Source: Schaalia sp. 19OD2882
Lineage (GTDB): Bacteria; Actinomycetota; Actinomycetes; Actinomycetales; Actinomycetaceae
Assembly: GCF_018986735.1 (NCBI RefSeq)
Contig: NZ_CP065521.1
Coordinates: forward strand, 1,736,001-1,800,000
Direction: 5' to 3'
Length of the DNA: 64,000 bases
The stretch's first letter is position 1; every line of letters begins with the position of its first letter. The notes beneath the pieces were generated by a model. The model was given only the letters and a program-made list of their open reading frames with translations. It did not search any database and had not been told where the DNA came from. Positions 33,429-43,562 of the stretch are shown in pieces. Made by a program: the position numbers and the translations under genes.

Positions 33429-34541
33429 TCACTCCCCCATGAACTTGTCGCGAAGTCGCTCGAAGAGGTTCTGTCCGTCCTTCGGGGTGTGCACACGGTC
33501 TTCACCGCGGTGGGCGGCAAGCTGTTCGAGCAGCTCACGTGAACGGTCGTCCAGCTTCTTGGGGATCTCCACGTCCACGTGGACGTAAAGGTTGCCGCGG
33601 CCCGGCCTCTGCAGGCGCCCCACCCCCATGCCGTCCAGGCGCAATTCGTCACCGGGTTGGGTGCCGGGCTTGATGCGCACGTCCTGCGGGCCGTCCAGCG
33701 TCGTCAGGGGGAAAGTGGTGCCCAGAGCCGCAGTGGTCATCGGCACGGTGATGCGCGTGTGCAAGTCATCGCCGCGGCGGGTGAAGACCGGGTGAGGATT
33801 CTCGTGGACCTCCAGGTAGAGGTCTCCGGCAGGGCCCCCTCCCAGGCCGACTTCGCCCTTGCCCGCCAGTCTGATTCGGGTGCCTTCGTCGACGCCGACG
33901 GGGATCTCCACCGACAGGGTCTTCGTCGTGCGCACGCGACCGTTGCCCGAGCACTCCTGGCAGGGCTTGGGCAGGACGTCACCGTGTCCCTGGCAGGTGC
34001 CGCACGGGGCCTGGGTGCGGATGGCACCGAGAAAACTCTGCTGGACGTGTTCGACGACGCCGCGCCCATTGCAGGTCGGGCATCGTACGGGCGTCGACCC
34101 GGGTTCGGACATGGATCCGTGGCAGACCTCGCAGCGCACGTAGGTGCCGACCTTGACCTCCTTGGTGGCGCCGAAGGTGGCCTCTTCCAGGCTCACCTTG
34201 ACGCCGACCAACTGGTCCTGTCCGCGTCGGGTGCGCGGCACAGGGCCGCGCCCTGCGCCTCCGAAGCCGCCGAACATGGCGCCCAAGATGTCACCCAGGT
34301 CGCCGAACTCGGCGCCGCCACCGTGGAAGCCTCCGCGCGTGGGGTCGGACCCGCCCAAGTCGTAGATGCGGCGCTTGTCCGGGTCGGACAAGGTTTCGTA
34401 GGCCACCGACAAGTCCTTGAAGGCCTCTTCGTCCCCACCATGGTCGGGGTGCAGTTCGCGCGCCTTGCGGCGGTAGGCCTTCTTGATCTCCGTGGCGTCG
34501 GCGTCTCGGTCGACACCCAGGATCTCGTAGTAGTCGTTCAC
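33429..34541 (-). CDS. dnaJ: Chaperone DnaJ (second actinobacterial type)
   Basis: A DnaK co-chaperone of 370 residues. The J domain is at 1-66 with HPD (LHPDHGG), followed by a Gly/Phe-rich segment, then four zinc-finger repeats ([32 protein letters not shown]). The first repeat lacks the last Gly of CxxCxGxG. The C-terminal substrate domain follows. Start GTG 34541 with AGGAA upstream. It follows hrcA by 40 bases and is likely controlled by the CIRCE site at 35677-35703. Confidence 0.95.
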   Translation of the reverse strand: MNDYYEILGVDRDADATEIKKAYRRKARELHPDHGGDEEAFKDLSVAYETLSDPDKRRIYDLGGSDPTRGGFHGGGAEFGDLGDILGAMFGGFGGAGRGPVPRTRRGQDQLVGVKVSLEEATFGATKEVKVGTYVRCEVCHGSMSEPGSTPVRCPTCNGRGVVEHVQQSFLGAIRTQAPCGTCQGHGDVLPKPCQECSGNGRVRTTKTLSVEIPVGVDEGTRIRLAGKGEVGLGGGPAGDLYLEVHENPHPVFTRRGDDLHTRITVPMTTAALGTTFPLTTLDGPQDVRIKPGTQPGDELRLDGMGVGRLQRPGRGNLYVHVDVEIPKKLDDRSRELLEQLAAHRGEDRVHTPKDGQNLFERLRDKFMGE

Positions 34542-34581
34542 TTCCGGTGCTTCCTCGTTCTGCCCCTGCGGGCGCTGGGGC

Positions 34582-35607
34582 TCAGTGGTTCAGGTATCGG
34601 GACAGGTAGGCGGCCACGGCGCGCACCGAGGACATGGCGCGCGCATAGTCCATGCGTGTGGGGCCCACAATGCCCAGGTGTGCGCGTGAGCCGTCGGCAG
34701 CCCCGTAGGTGCTGGCCACCACCGAAGTCTGCGCCAGGCCGTCGTGCTGGTTCTCCGAGCCAATGCTCACGTGGATGGAGTCGTCCAGGGCAAGCTCCTG
34801 GAACAGGCGCAGCAGGGCGACCTTCTCCTCAAGGGCGTCCAGGACGGGGGTGATGTCTCGGAAGTCGACGTTGGAGCGTGCGATGTTCGACAGGCCCGCC
34901 ACGACCATGCGCGACTCGGAGGAGGGTCGTAGGAGGTCCTCGGTGATCTGGGCGACCGCCTGGGTCATGCAGGCCAGCGCTGCGTCGGTGGCCGGGTCGG
35001 CCTCGTCCACCAGGGCGTTCAGGCGCTCCGCTGCGGCCTGACTGTCAAGTCCTTCGCATTCCTCGTTGACGCGCACGCGCAGACGTTCGACGTCCTCGGT
35101 GTCGACCGGCAGGTCCAGGTCGACGATGCGTTCCTCGACCGATCCTGCGGAGGTGATGACGACGACGAGGAGCCTCCTCGGGGTCAGGTCCACCAATTCG
35201 ATCCGGCGCAGGGTGGCGGAATGCAGGGTCGGGTACTCGATGACGGCGACCTGTCGGGTGACCTGGGCGAGCAGGCGCACGGTGCCGGTGACCACGTCGT
35301 CCAGGTCCACGCCCCTGGCCAGGAACGCCTCCACGGCGCGCCTTTCGGGGGCGCTCATGGGCTTGAGGGTGGTCAGGTGGTCGACGAAGAGGCGGTAGCC
35401 TCGGTCGGTGGGGACGCGCCCTGCGCTGGTGTGGGGCTGGTAGATCAGGCCGGCTTCCTCCAGCAGGGCCATGTCATTGCGGATGGTGGCCGAAGAGACT
35501 CCCAGGTCGTGGCCGGCGGCGATGACTTTGGAGCCGACGGGTTCGCGCGTGTGGACGTACTCGGAGACGATGGCGCGCAGCACGTCGAGTCTGCGGTCCT
35601 CGCTCAT
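34582..35607 (-). CDS. hrcA: Heat-inducible transcription repressor HrcA
   Basis: 341 residues. The N-terminal winged helix is [23 protein letters not shown] and [39 protein letters not shown]. The C-terminal sensor includes the conserved GLSNIA and a [19 protein letters not shown] end. ATG at 35607 has GGAGG-type sites upstream. It probably represses its own operon through the CIRCE element 70 bases upstream. Confidence 0.96.
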   Translation of the reverse strand: MSEDRRLDVLRAIVSEYVHTREPVGSKVIAAGHDLGVSSATIRNDMALLEEAGLIYQPHTSAGRVPTDRGYRLFVDHLTTLKPMSAPERRAVEAFLARGVDLDDVVTGTVRLLAQVTRQVAVIEYPTLHSATLRRIELVDLTPRRLLVVVITSAGSVEERIVDLDLPVDTEDVERLRVRVNEECEGLDSQAAAERLNALVDEADPATDAALACMTQAVAQITEDLLRPSSESRMVVAGLSNIARSNVDFRDITPVLDALEEKVALLRLFQELALDDSIHVSIGSENQHDGLAQTSVVASTYGAADGSRAHLGIVGPTRMDYARAMSSVRAVAAYLSRYLNH

Positions 35608-35676
35608 GCCTCCACCTCCTGCGTGTCCAGCTGCTCCCACGAGCATCCGCGTCCCCGTCGGGGCCACGGAACAACT

Positions 35677-35703
35677 TTGGCACTCACGCGCCCAGAGTGC
35701 CAA
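35677..35703 (-). promoter_or_regulatory. CIRCE element upstream of hrcA
   Basis: TTGGCACTC, 9 bases, GAGTGCCAA: a perfect 9-bp inverted repeat with the canonical 9-base spacer. It differs from the consensus TTAGCACTC/GAGTGCTAA at one symmetric position in each arm. It is the HrcA binding site for the hrcA-dnaJ operon. Confidence 0.9.
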
Positions 35704-35723
35704 TGCTACTCCGGGCCGGGGTG

Positions 35724-36695
35724 TCAGCGGGTACCGGGAGCGGTGACGAAGTCGATGAGTTCCTCCACACGCCCCAGCAGAGCAGGCTCCAGATCCTTGT
35801 AGGTGCGCACCGTGGCAAGGATCCTGCGCCAGCCGTGGGCGATGTCGGCCTGGGTGGCGTGGGGCCATCCGAGGTGGGCCAGGGTCCCGCGTTTGATGTC
35901 CGTGCCACGGGGTATCTCCGGCCAGCGCTCGAGCCCCACCCGCTGGGGTTTGACCGCCTGCCAGATGTCGACGAAGGGGTGTCCGACGACCAGGAGCCCC
36001 TGGCCCCATCGCGCCTGGAGGGCCTGGGCGATGCGCGACTCCTTCGATCCGGGCACCAAGTGGTCCACGAGGACTCCGGCCCGGGTGGTTCCTCCCGGCT
36101 GGAAGTCGTCGAGGACGGCCTCCAGGTTGTCGACCCCGTCGAGCAGTTGGACGACCACCCCGGCCTCGGCAAGGTCATCGCCCCACACGTGCTGGACCAG
36201 TTCCGCATCATGTCGGCCTTCCACCCACAGGCGTGAGGCGCGCGCCACGCGGGCGGGACCCTTGGGGGCGGCGATGGATCCGGAGTTCGTGACGCGTCTG
36301 CCACCGGGAGTGGTCAGGGCAGCCGGAGCGCCGGGCGCAATCCCGGGACTGCGCGCCGGCGCCCTGGAGGGCCGGGGCGGCAGGACCTCGACTGGTTTGC
36401 CGTCCAACCAGAAGCCGGGCCCCAAGGGGAAACTGCGGCGGCGGCCTCGTCGGTCCTCGAGTTCAAGGACGTGCATTCCGCCGGACTTCTCCACCCGGGT
36501 GATGGCACCGACCCACCCGGTGGTCACGTCCTCCAGGACCATGCCGATCTCGGCGTGGACCGGGGCGGATCGTGGTCTGCGGGCGCTGGGCCCCTGCCTG
36601 TGCGGGTCGTGCGAGAGGATGTCGGGGCCGTAAGGGTCGTCGAAGGATCGGCGTGGATTCACCCGGAAACCCCGGCCCGCCTCGCCTGCCGACAC
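35724..36695 (-). CDS. DUF3097 family protein
   Basis: 323 residues. Matches the conserved actinobacterial DUF3097 pattern: GMVLEDVTTGWVGAI, HVLELEDRRGRRRSFPLGPGF, RVARASRLWVEGRHDAELV, HVWGDDLAEAGVVVQLLDGV and VLVDHLVPGSKESRIA. The last segments resemble a Toprim-like nucleotide-binding layout (EGRHD and DHLVPGSKE), which is inference. It lies just upstream of the CIRCE/hrcA unit, its usual place. Start GTG 36695. Function unknown. Confidence 0.85.
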   Translation of the reverse strand: MSAGEAGRGFRVNPRRSFDDPYGPDILSHDPHRQGPSARRPRSAPVHAEIGMVLEDVTTGWVGAITRVEKSGGMHVLELEDRRGRRRSFPLGPGFWLDGKPVEVLPPRPSRAPARSPGIAPGAPAALTTPGGRRVTNSGSIAAPKGPARVARASRLWVEGRHDAELVQHVWGDDLAEAGVVVQLLDGVDNLEAVLDDFQPGGTTRAGVLVDHLVPGSKESRIAQALQARWGQGLLVVGHPFVDIWQAVKPQRVGLERWPEIPRGTDIKRGTLAHLGWPHATQADIAHGWRRILATVRTYKDLEPALLGRVEELIDFVTAPGTR

Positions 36696-36708
36696 CGGTG
36701 TCCCCCTC

Positions 36709-38673
36709 TCACTTGTCGGCGCCCACCGTGCGGGCCCTGCTGTACAGCAGGGTGACGATCCCGGCGAAGAGGATGACGCCGATGACCTGGGTCAGACCTT
36801 CGAAGCCTTCGGGAACCAGCGCCAAGGGATCGTCCTTTCCGGAGAAGCCGACGATGCCCGCATAGACGACGCCCCACAGGGATTCGCCGACGATGAGGCC
36901 AGTGGCCATGAGGGTGCCCATGCGCCTGGCGCGCTCGGGGTCGCTCTGGCGCTGCGCCCACTTGTCGTGCAGCACGCCGATGAGGGCTCCGATGGGGATC
37001 ATGATGGTGATGGCCATGGGCAGGTACATTCCCATTCCCACCGCCAGACCCGGCAGGGACAGCTTCTTCGTCGTACGGGTGAGGATCTCGTTGATGATGA
37101 TGACGACCACGCCGATGGCCGCGCCCACACCGATGAGGTTCCAGTTGAGATCGCCACCGAAGACGCCCTTGATGAGGTCCGAGATCAGCGAGGCCTGGGG
37201 GGCCGCCAGCGCCTTCTCCCCAGCGCCGGGGGCTCCTTGGAAGCCGAAGGCGGTCTGCATGAGGTTGAGGACGGGCGGGATGACGATCGAGCCGAAGACG
37301 ACACCGATGACCAGGGCCACCTGCTGCTTCCACGGGGTGGCGGCCACCAGCTGGCCGGTCTTGAGGTCCTGGAGATTGTCGTTGGAGATCGTCGCGATAC
37401 CGAAGACGACGGCAGCGGTGAACAGCGTGTAGGCCACCAGGGCGGACACCTGGTCACCGGTGACGGTGCCGTGGACGGCCTTGACGACGAGGGCAGCAGC
37501 GATTGCGACGATGATGCCGACGCCGGAGATCGGCGAGTTCGACGCGCCGATGAGACCCGCCATGTATCCGCACACGGAGGCCACGGCCAGACCGGTGAGC
37601 AAGATGAACAGGATCGAGACGATGATGAGGCCCAGGACGGAGTGTTCGATGGCGGTCCCGCGGACGAAGAGCCACAGGAGGACACCGATGGGCAGCATCG
37701 AAGCAATGGTGGTGCCGATGACGAACTTCGCCGACAGGTCCTGTTCGGTCAGTTCCACCGTTTGTCCCGCCTGGCGGCGCGAGGAGGAGACCAGGGAGTC
37801 GCGGATTCCACCGATGATGGGGCCGAGCAGTTTGAGCAGGGTCCACACGGCGGCCACGGCGATCGTGCCGGCACCCATGAGGCGCACCTCGGACTTGAAG
37901 ACGGTGCCGACGGTGTCCGCGAGGGATTCGACTCCTTCCACGTGACCCCAGGTCTGCATGGGCAGCAGTACCCCGTAGGAGATCAACAGACCGACGACCA
38001 TGGCGATGCCGACGCCAAGACCGACCAGGTGGCCCACGCCGATGAGGGCCAGGGACAAGGAGCCAGCGGCCATGGTGCCGCCCGCGCCGATGCGGAACAC
38101 TCCGGAGACTTCCGTGGCCACGGCCTTGAGGGATCCCAGGACGACGAAGGCCGCCGACGACAGGCCGCCCCAGACGATGGCCATGAGGCCCTTGTGGGAC
38201 TCCTCGGCGCCTTCATGGGTGTCGCCGACTTTGAGGACCTCGGCTGCCGCCACGCCTTCGGGATAGGGCAGGTCGGAGTTGGTGACCAGGGCGCGGCGCA
38301 GCGGGATGGAGTACATGACGCCCAGGATTCCGCCCAGTGCGATGACGAACACCGACTGCCAGTAGGGGAATCCTTGCCACCAGCCGACCATGACCAGGCC
38401 CGGCAGGACGAAGATGATCGCGGAGAGGGTTCCCGCCGCAGACGCGATGGTCTGGACGATGTTGTTCTCCTGGATGGTGTGGTCCTTGAAGTAGCGCAGG
38501 ACGGCCATGGAGATGACTGCGGCGGGGATCGAAGTCGCGAATGTCAGCCCGGCCTTGAGGCCCAGGTAGACATTCGCAGCGGTGAAGATGATGGTGATGA
38601 TTCCACCAATGACGATTCCGCGAATCGTCAGCTCCTTGAGGGAACCTCTGTCGGCGGGTGTGGGGGCGGACAT
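36709..38673 (-). CDS. OPT-family oligopeptide transporter
   Basis: 654 residues with about 14-16 membrane segments. OPT-type features are LKELTIRGIVIGGIITIIFTAANVYLGLKAGLTFATSIPAA at the N-terminus and SDLPYPEGVAAAEVLKVG. ATG at 38673 has AAGGAG 8 bases upstream; the longer frame upstream is not conserved. The family carries peptides or metal chelates; the substrate is unknown. It stands alone between two hairpins or gaps. Confidence 0.9.
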   Translation of the reverse strand: MSAPTPADRGSLKELTIRGIVIGGIITIIFTAANVYLGLKAGLTFATSIPAAVISMAVLRYFKDHTIQENNIVQTIASAAGTLSAIIFVLPGLVMVGWWQGFPYWQSVFVIALGGILGVMYSIPLRRALVTNSDLPYPEGVAAAEVLKVGDTHEGAEESHKGLMAIVWGGLSSAAFVVLGSLKAVATEVSGVFRIGAGGTMAAGSLSLALIGVGHLVGLGVGIAMVVGLLISYGVLLPMQTWGHVEGVESLADTVGTVFKSEVRLMGAGTIAVAAVWTLLKLLGPIIGGIRDSLVSSSRRQAGQTVELTEQDLSAKFVIGTTIASMLPIGVLLWLFVRGTAIEHSVLGLIIVSILFILLTGLAVASVCGYMAGLIGASNSPISGVGIIVAIAAALVVKAVHGTVTGDQVSALVAYTLFTAAVVFGIATISNDNLQDLKTGQLVAATPWKQQVALVIGVVFGSIVIPPVLNLMQTAFGFQGAPGAGEKALAAPQASLISDLIKGVFGGDLNWNLIGVGAAIGVVVIIINEILTRTTKKLSLPGLAVGMGMYLPMAITIMIPIGALIGVLHDKWAQRQSDPERARRMGTLMATGLIVGESLWGVVYAGIVGFSGKDDPLALVPEGFEGLTQVIGVILFAGIVTLLYSRARTVGADK

Positions 38674-38785
38674 GTCTTCATCTCCTTGTGGGAATTGGGA
38701 CAGTCGGAGGGTATCACCGGGTTCAGATCCTGACGACGATCGCCCATGATCGCCAAGACGCTGTGCCACCAGGCTCTCCACGCAG

Positions 38786-38826
38786 GTCACAGGGCCGCCC
38801 GCTGTGAGCGAGGGCGGCCCTGTGAC
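38786..38826 (-). terminator. Hairpin terminator after the cupin gene
   Basis: A perfect 15-bp stem (38786-38800 with 38812-38826) with an 11-base loop lies 12 bases past the cupin stop on the minus strand and before the OPT gene. Confidence 0.7.
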
Positions 38827-38837
38827 GCTCGGGCGAA

Positions 38838-39245
38838 TCAGTGCTCGGCGGCAATGGCCTCCTCCCGAGTCGCGTGCACGGTGCCGTGCGCGTGCTCCGG
38901 CGGGGCGTAGATCGAGTAGACCTTCAGCGGAGTCTGGCCGATGGACGTGAGGTTGTGCCACGAGCCCGCGGGAATGAAGATCGCATCATCGTCAGAGGCT
39001 TCGACGTCGAAGGTGAGTTGGTCCTTCGCGGGGCCCATCTGCACCCGGGCCCGTCCGTCCTCGATGCGCAGGAACTGGTCGTGGTCCTCATGGACCTCCA
39101 ACCCGATGTCGTGGCCGGGTTCGATGCTCATGACGGTCAGTTGCAGGTTGCTGCCCGTCCACAGGGTCGTGCGGTAGTTCGTGTTCTGCGTCGTCGCCTC
39201 TTCAATGTTGACGACGTAGGGGTTGGGTCCGTGGTCCACGCTCAT
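38838..39245 (-). CDS. Small cupin-domain protein
   Basis: 135 residues forming one cupin barrel. Motif 1 is IGLEVHEDHDQFLRIEDG (two His and a Glu as metal ligands) and motif 2 is IFIPAGSWHNLTSIG (third His). It belongs to the group of small metal-binding cupins with an N-terminal YRTTLWTGSNLQLTVMSI segment; no reaction can be assigned. A TAGGAT box at 39304-39309 on the minus strand may be its -10. It is monocistronic, closed by the hairpin at 38786-38826. Confidence 0.85.
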   Translation of the reverse strand: MSVDHGPNPYVVNIEEATTQNTNYRTTLWTGSNLQLTVMSIEPGHDIGLEVHEDHDQFLRIEDGRARVQMGPAKDQLTFDVEASDDDAIFIPAGSWHNLTSIGQTPLKVYSIYAPPEHAHGTVHATREEAIAAEH

Positions 39246-39439
39246 GACACTCCTCCATCAGTCCTTCGTGTCGCCCGCCCCGATCGGGCGGTCGGCGCTT
39301 TCGATCCTATGCCCGCTCCCTCCCGATTGCGCGCAGGGGTGGGCCCGACAGGCGCCACGCCTCGACGATTCGGCGACACCCGGGTGCCGAGCCGAAGGTC
39401 TCCAGGTCGTGCGACGCGACAAGGGCATTCGTCCCGGCC

Positions 39440-40693
39440 TCACTCCTGGGTGAGCACCCGTGTCACGTGGTCGGCCAGTAGGCGCCCTGGCAGGGTGAGG
39501 CGAATCCGCCCGCGCAGGGCTGCGGCACCGTCGACCAGACCATCGGCCACCAGAGCGGCGATGGCCTCAGGGGCGAGCCCTTCTGGCACCTCCACCCCGT
39601 CGCTGGTGCGCACCGCCAACATGATGCGCTCCAACTCCCGCGTGGCGGGGTCCAGGACCTCCCCCGCCGCCGCCGGGGACGAACCCGCCTGGACGCGCCC
39701 CGCGTGGGCGCGCGGGTGTTTGACGTTCCACCAGCGGGTACGCCCCACATGGGAGTGGGCTCCCGGCCCCAGCCCCCACCAGTCATGGTCACGCCAATAG
39801 GCCAGGTTGTGTCGGCTCGCACGGCGCAGGGCGGAGGCGGGCAGGCCGCCCTCGTCCCCTCCGCGCCTGGCCCAGTTCGAGATCTCGTACCAGGCCAAGC
39901 CCGCCTCCCCCAGCAAGCGGTCCGCCAATTCGTACTTGGCGGCCTCGTCATCCGGGTCGGGTTCGGGCAGCTCACCGCGCGCCACCTGCACCCCCATGCG
40001 GGTCCCCTCCTCCACCACCAGGGCATAGGCGCTCACGTGGTCGGTTCCAAGCCCCAGCGCCACCTCGAGGGAGCGCTCCCAATCCCCCAGACTCTCTCCC
40101 GGCGTGCCGTAGATGAGGTCCACCGACACCTCCAGACCCGCCTCACGCGCCCAAGCAACCACCAGCGGAAGACGTTCGGGCCGGTGGGTGCGCTCCAGCG
40201 TCGCCAGCACATGCGGAAGCGCCGACTGCATCCCGAAGGAGACCCTGGTGACCCCGGCTGCGGCCAGGCCGGCCAGCGCCGCAGCGTCGACGCTGTCCGG
40301 GTTCGCCTCGACGGTGACCTCCGCCCCGCCGGCCACGCCGAAGTGGGTGCGCACCCCCTCAAGGATGCGTGCGATCTCACCCACGGCCAACAGGGTGGGG
40401 GTCCCTCCCCCGAGGAAGACCGTGGAGGCGGGGCGCTCACCGAAACCGGCCCGGCCCAGCACGGTGGAGGCCAGGCGCGCCTCGGCCACCACCGTGTCCG
40501 CATAGGAGTCGGGTTCGGCGCCCGGCCCGAAACCCACCGTGTAGGTGTTGAAGTCGCAGTAGCCGCAACGCCGTGTGCAAAAGGGCACGTGCACGTAGAC
40601 GCTGAAAGGACGCCCGGCCCCGACCTCGGCAAGGTCGCCGTCCAGGCGCCCGTCCGACGGCCATTGCCGCCCCTCGGGCTGGGCGGGGCTCAC
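39440..40693 (-). CDS. hemW: Radical SAM heme chaperone HemW
   Basis: 417 residues. The N-terminal cluster motif is C39-x3-C43-x2-C46 in YVHVPFCTRRCGYCDFNTY, then FLGGGTPTLL, EANPDSVD, GVTRVSFGMQS and VSVDLIYGTPGES. The Cys pattern CxxxCxxCxF is that of HemW rather than a strict HemN oxidase. GTG 40693 overlaps the trmB stop (GTGA). Confidence 0.93.
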   Translation of the reverse strand: MSPAQPEGRQWPSDGRLDGDLAEVGAGRPFSVYVHVPFCTRRCGYCDFNTYTVGFGPGAEPDSYADTVVAEARLASTVLGRAGFGERPASTVFLGGGTPTLLAVGEIARILEGVRTHFGVAGGAEVTVEANPDSVDAAALAGLAAAGVTRVSFGMQSALPHVLATLERTHRPERLPLVVAWAREAGLEVSVDLIYGTPGESLGDWERSLEVALGLGTDHVSAYALVVEEGTRMGVQVARGELPEPDPDDEAAKYELADRLLGEAGLAWYEISNWARRGGDEGGLPASALRRASRHNLAYWRDHDWWGLGPGAHSHVGRTRWWNVKHPRAHAGRVQAGSSPAAAGEVLDPATRELERIMLAVRTSDGVEVPEGLAPEAIAALVADGLVDGAAALRGRIRLTLPGRLLADHVTRVLTQE

Positions 40694-41571
40694 GCCGGGT
40701 CAGCCTCTGCGCGCGAGCGCCGCACCCCCAGCACGTCACGTGAGACACGCCCAGCAGCATGTCCGCGGGTCTCGAAGTGGGTGACCAGGCGCCCGTCCCA
40801 GCGGGGGGCGAATCCGCCGTGGTCCCCGCGCGGGTCGGCCGCGTCGGGCCGTTCCCCCGCATGCGGATTGACCAAGGCGGGGCAAGCCTCGACCACGTCA
40901 CGCATCTGCCAGGCGTAGTCCTGCCAGTCGGTGGACAGGCGCCACCGGCCCCCGTCCACGAGCAGCCGCGCCACCTCCAGGGCGAAGCCCGCTTGGACCA
41001 GGCGGCGCTTGTGGTGGCGCGACTTTCGCCACGGATCGGGAAAGAAGGTCCACACCTCGTCGATGCTGGCCTCACCCAGGACGATCGGCAGGGCCTGCTG
41101 GGCGTCGGCCTCGATGACGCGGATGTTGTCCACGCCGGCCTCGACCGCCTTGGACACGAGTTTGGCGATGCCCGGCACCCACACCTCGAAGCACAGGAAG
41201 TCGCATTCCGGATGGGCTGCGGCCGCGTGGACGGCTTGTTCGCCGGTGCCCGAGCCGATCTCCAGGGTCACCGGGGCGCATCGGCCGAAAAGGTGCGGCA
41301 GGTCCAGGCGGAAGTCCTCGGCCACGGTGGTGTGTCCGACGCCGCGACGCACGTCGACGACGAAGCGGTGCGCGTGTGCCTGCCACGTGCGCTGCAAGTT
41401 CGCGGGCAGTTCTCGCGAGCGTCGCGTGAAGGACTTCGTGCGGGCCATGAAGACTTCGCCTGCGGGCGCATCCCCCTCGCGTCGGCGGCGTTCGGCATTG
41501 CCCGCCCGCTCGGGGCCAAGGGTCGGTGTGCCCTCGCCGCCTCGCCCCTGGCCCGACACCGGCGCCGTCAT
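40690..41571 (-). CDS. trmB: tRNA (guanine-N7-)-methyltransferase
   Basis: 293 residues. SAM-binding [16 protein letters not shown] and the catalytic-site motif [20 protein letters not shown]. The N-terminal 55 residues are an Arg/Gly-rich tail. ATG at 41571 overlaps the lepA stop (ATGA). It modifies G46 of tRNAs by family knowledge. Confidence 0.93.
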   Translation of the reverse strand: MTAPVSGQGRGGEGTPTLGPERAGNAERRRREGDAPAGEVFMARTKSFTRRSRELPANLQRTWQAHAHRFVVDVRRGVGHTTVAEDFRLDLPHLFGRCAPVTLEIGSGTGEQAVHAAAAHPECDFLCFEVWVPGIAKLVSKAVEAGVDNIRVIEADAQQALPIVLGEASIDEVWTFFPDPWRKSRHHKRRLVQAGFALEVARLLVDGGRWRLSTDWQDYAWQMRDVVEACPALVNPHAGERPDAADPRGDHGGFAPRWDGRLVTHFETRGHAAGRVSRDVLGVRRSRAEADPA

Positions 41572-43427
41572 TTCTTTCCCGTGGGAACGTCGCTGGTCAG
41601 GGCAGCGATGAAGGCCTCCTGCGGGACGTCGACCCTTCCGATCGACTTCATCCGCTTCTTGCCTTCCTTCTGCTTCTCCAGCAGCTTGCGCTTTCGGGTG
41701 ATGTCGCCGCCGTAGCACTTGGCCAGCATGTCCTTGCGCAAGGCCTTGATGGTCTCGCGGGCGATGACGCGCGAGCCGACTGCCGCCTGCACGGGGATCT
41801 CGAACTGTTGCCTGGGGATGAGTTCCTTCAGACGCTTGGTCATGCGCAACCCGTACTGGTAGGCGGCGTCCTTGTGGACGATGGCGCTGAAGGCGTCCAC
41901 GCGTTCCCCGTTCAGCAGGATGTCAACCTTGACCAAGTCGGCCACCTGGTTTCCGGACTCGTGGTAGTCGAGGGAGGCGTAGCCGCGGGTGCGGGACTTG
42001 AGGTGGTCGAAGAAGTCGAAGACGATCTCGGCCAAGGGCAGCGTGTAGTGGATCTCGACCCGGTCCTCACTCAGGTAGTCCATGCCCTTCATGGCGCCGC
42101 GGCGTTCCTGACACAGCTCCATGACGGTGCCGGTGAATTCCGTGGGGGTCAAGATGGTGGCGTTGACCACCGGTTCACGCACCTCCGCGATCTTGCCCTC
42201 GGGGTATTCGCTGGGATTGTCGACGCGGACGACCTCGCGGTCCTCCTTGGTGACCTGGTAGACGACATTCGGCGCGGTGGCGATCAGGTCCAGGTTGAAT
42301 TCGCGTTCCAAGCGCTCGCGGACGATCTCCAGGTGGAGCAGGCCGAGGAAGCCGCAGCGGAAGCCGAAACCCAGGGCCGCCGAGGACTCCGGTTCGTAGG
42401 TCAGGGCCGCATCGTTGAGTTGCAGGCGTTCCAGGGCGTCACGCAGGTCGGGGAAGTCGGAGCCGTCCACCGGGTAGATGCCGGAGAAGACCATGGGTTT
42501 GGGGTCCTGGTAGCCGGCCAGGGGCTCTGTGGCTCCTTTGTGTTGGGCGGTGACGGTGTCGCCGACCTTCGATTGGCGCACGTCCTTCACGCCGGTGATG
42601 AGGTAGCCGACCTCGCCCGCACCGATTCCCGTCGAGGGCGAGGGTTCGGGCGAGATGACGCCGATCTCCAGCAGCTCGTGTGTGGCGCCGGTGGACATCA
42701 TCTTGACCCGCTCGCGGGTGGAGAGCATTCCGTCGACCACTCGCACATATGTCACGACTCCGCGGTAGGTGTCGTAGACGGAGTCGAAGATCATGGCGCG
42801 GGTGGCGGCCCGCGGGTCGCCGGAGGGAGCCGGGACGACCTCGACGATGCGGTCGAGCAGCTCGGGCACACCCGCGCCCGTCTTTCCCGAGACCAGCAGG
42901 ATCTCGTCCTCGTCACAGCCGATGAGTTGGGCCAGTTCGTGGGCGTACTTCTCCGGCTGGGCTCCGGGCAGGTCGATCTTGTTCAGGACGGGGATGATGG
43001 CCAGGTCGTTCTCCATGGCCAGGTACAGGTTCGCCAAGGTCTGGGCTTCGATCCCTTGGGCGGCGTCGACCAGTAGGACGGCGCCTTCACAAGCCGCCAG
43101 CGACCGGGAGACCTCGTAGGAGAAGTCGACGTGGCCGGGGGTGTCGATCATGTTCAGGGCGTAGGCGACATCGTCCACGGCCCAGGGCATGCGCACGGCC
43201 TGGGACTTGATGGTGATGCCGCGTTCACGTTCGATGTCCATGCGGTCCAGGTACTGGTCCTTCATGTCGCGCGCCTGGACGATCCCGGTCAGTTGCAGCA
43301 TGCGGTCGGCCAAGGTGGACTTGCCGTGGTCGATGTGGGCGATGATGCAGAAGTTCCGGATGTGTTCCTGCGCGGTGTGCGCAGGACGGATCGACGCCTC
43401 CTGGGCGGGCGTGGGGATGGGGGACAA
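41568..43427 (-). CDS. lepA: Elongation factor 4 (LepA)
   Basis: 619 residues. G1 motif AHIDHGKST (30-38), [16 protein letters not shown], and the LepA-specific C-terminus ending in the lysine-rich [24 protein letters not shown]. The start is TTG at 43425-43427 with GGAGG 6 bases upstream. Back-translocase/ribosome stress factor. First of lepA-trmB-hemW. Confidence 0.96.
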   Translation of the reverse strand: MSPIPTPAQEASIRPAHTAQEHIRNFCIIAHIDHGKSTLADRMLQLTGIVQARDMKDQYLDRMDIERERGITIKSQAVRMPWAVDDVAYALNMIDTPGHVDFSYEVSRSLAACEGAVLLVDAAQGIEAQTLANLYLAMENDLAIIPVLNKIDLPGAQPEKYAHELAQLIGCDEDEILLVSGKTGAGVPELLDRIVEVVPAPSGDPRAATRAMIFDSVYDTYRGVVTYVRVVDGMLSTRERVKMMSTGATHELLEIGVISPEPSPSTGIGAGEVGYLITGVKDVRQSKVGDTVTAQHKGATEPLAGYQDPKPMVFSGIYPVDGSDFPDLRDALERLQLNDAALTYEPESSAALGFGFRCGFLGLLHLEIVRERLEREFNLDLIATAPNVVYQVTKEDREVVRVDNPSEYPEGKIAEVREPVVNATILTPTEFTGTVMELCQERRGAMKGMDYLSEDRVEIHYTLPLAEIVFDFFDHLKSRTRGYASLDYHESGNQVADLVKVDILLNGERVDAFSAIVHKDAAYQYGLRMTKRLKELIPRQQFEIPVQAAVGSRVIARETIKALRKDMLAKCYGGDITRKRKLLEKQKEGKKRMKSIGRVDVPQEAFIAALTSDVPTGKK

Positions 43428-43562
43428 CGAGGACCTCCGTCAGGTGTCGGGCGTTGCCCACCATCGTCCCATCCTCACACCCGCCGGCGCCAACCTGACC
43501 GGTGCCGCGTCGCGCACACTCCGCCCGTACCCGCGCGGCGAGGGCGGCCCCCGGGTGGGTGC

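Noticed and set aside
31384..33588. 734-codon plus-strand frame across phoH, rsmE and the dnaJ end.
   Set aside because: It spans three recognised genes on the other strand and shows no protein-like motif.
38788..39440. OPT transporter, cupin and hemW as one operon.
   Set aside because: A strong hairpin separates cupin from the OPT gene, and gaps of 164 and 194 bases suggest separate units.
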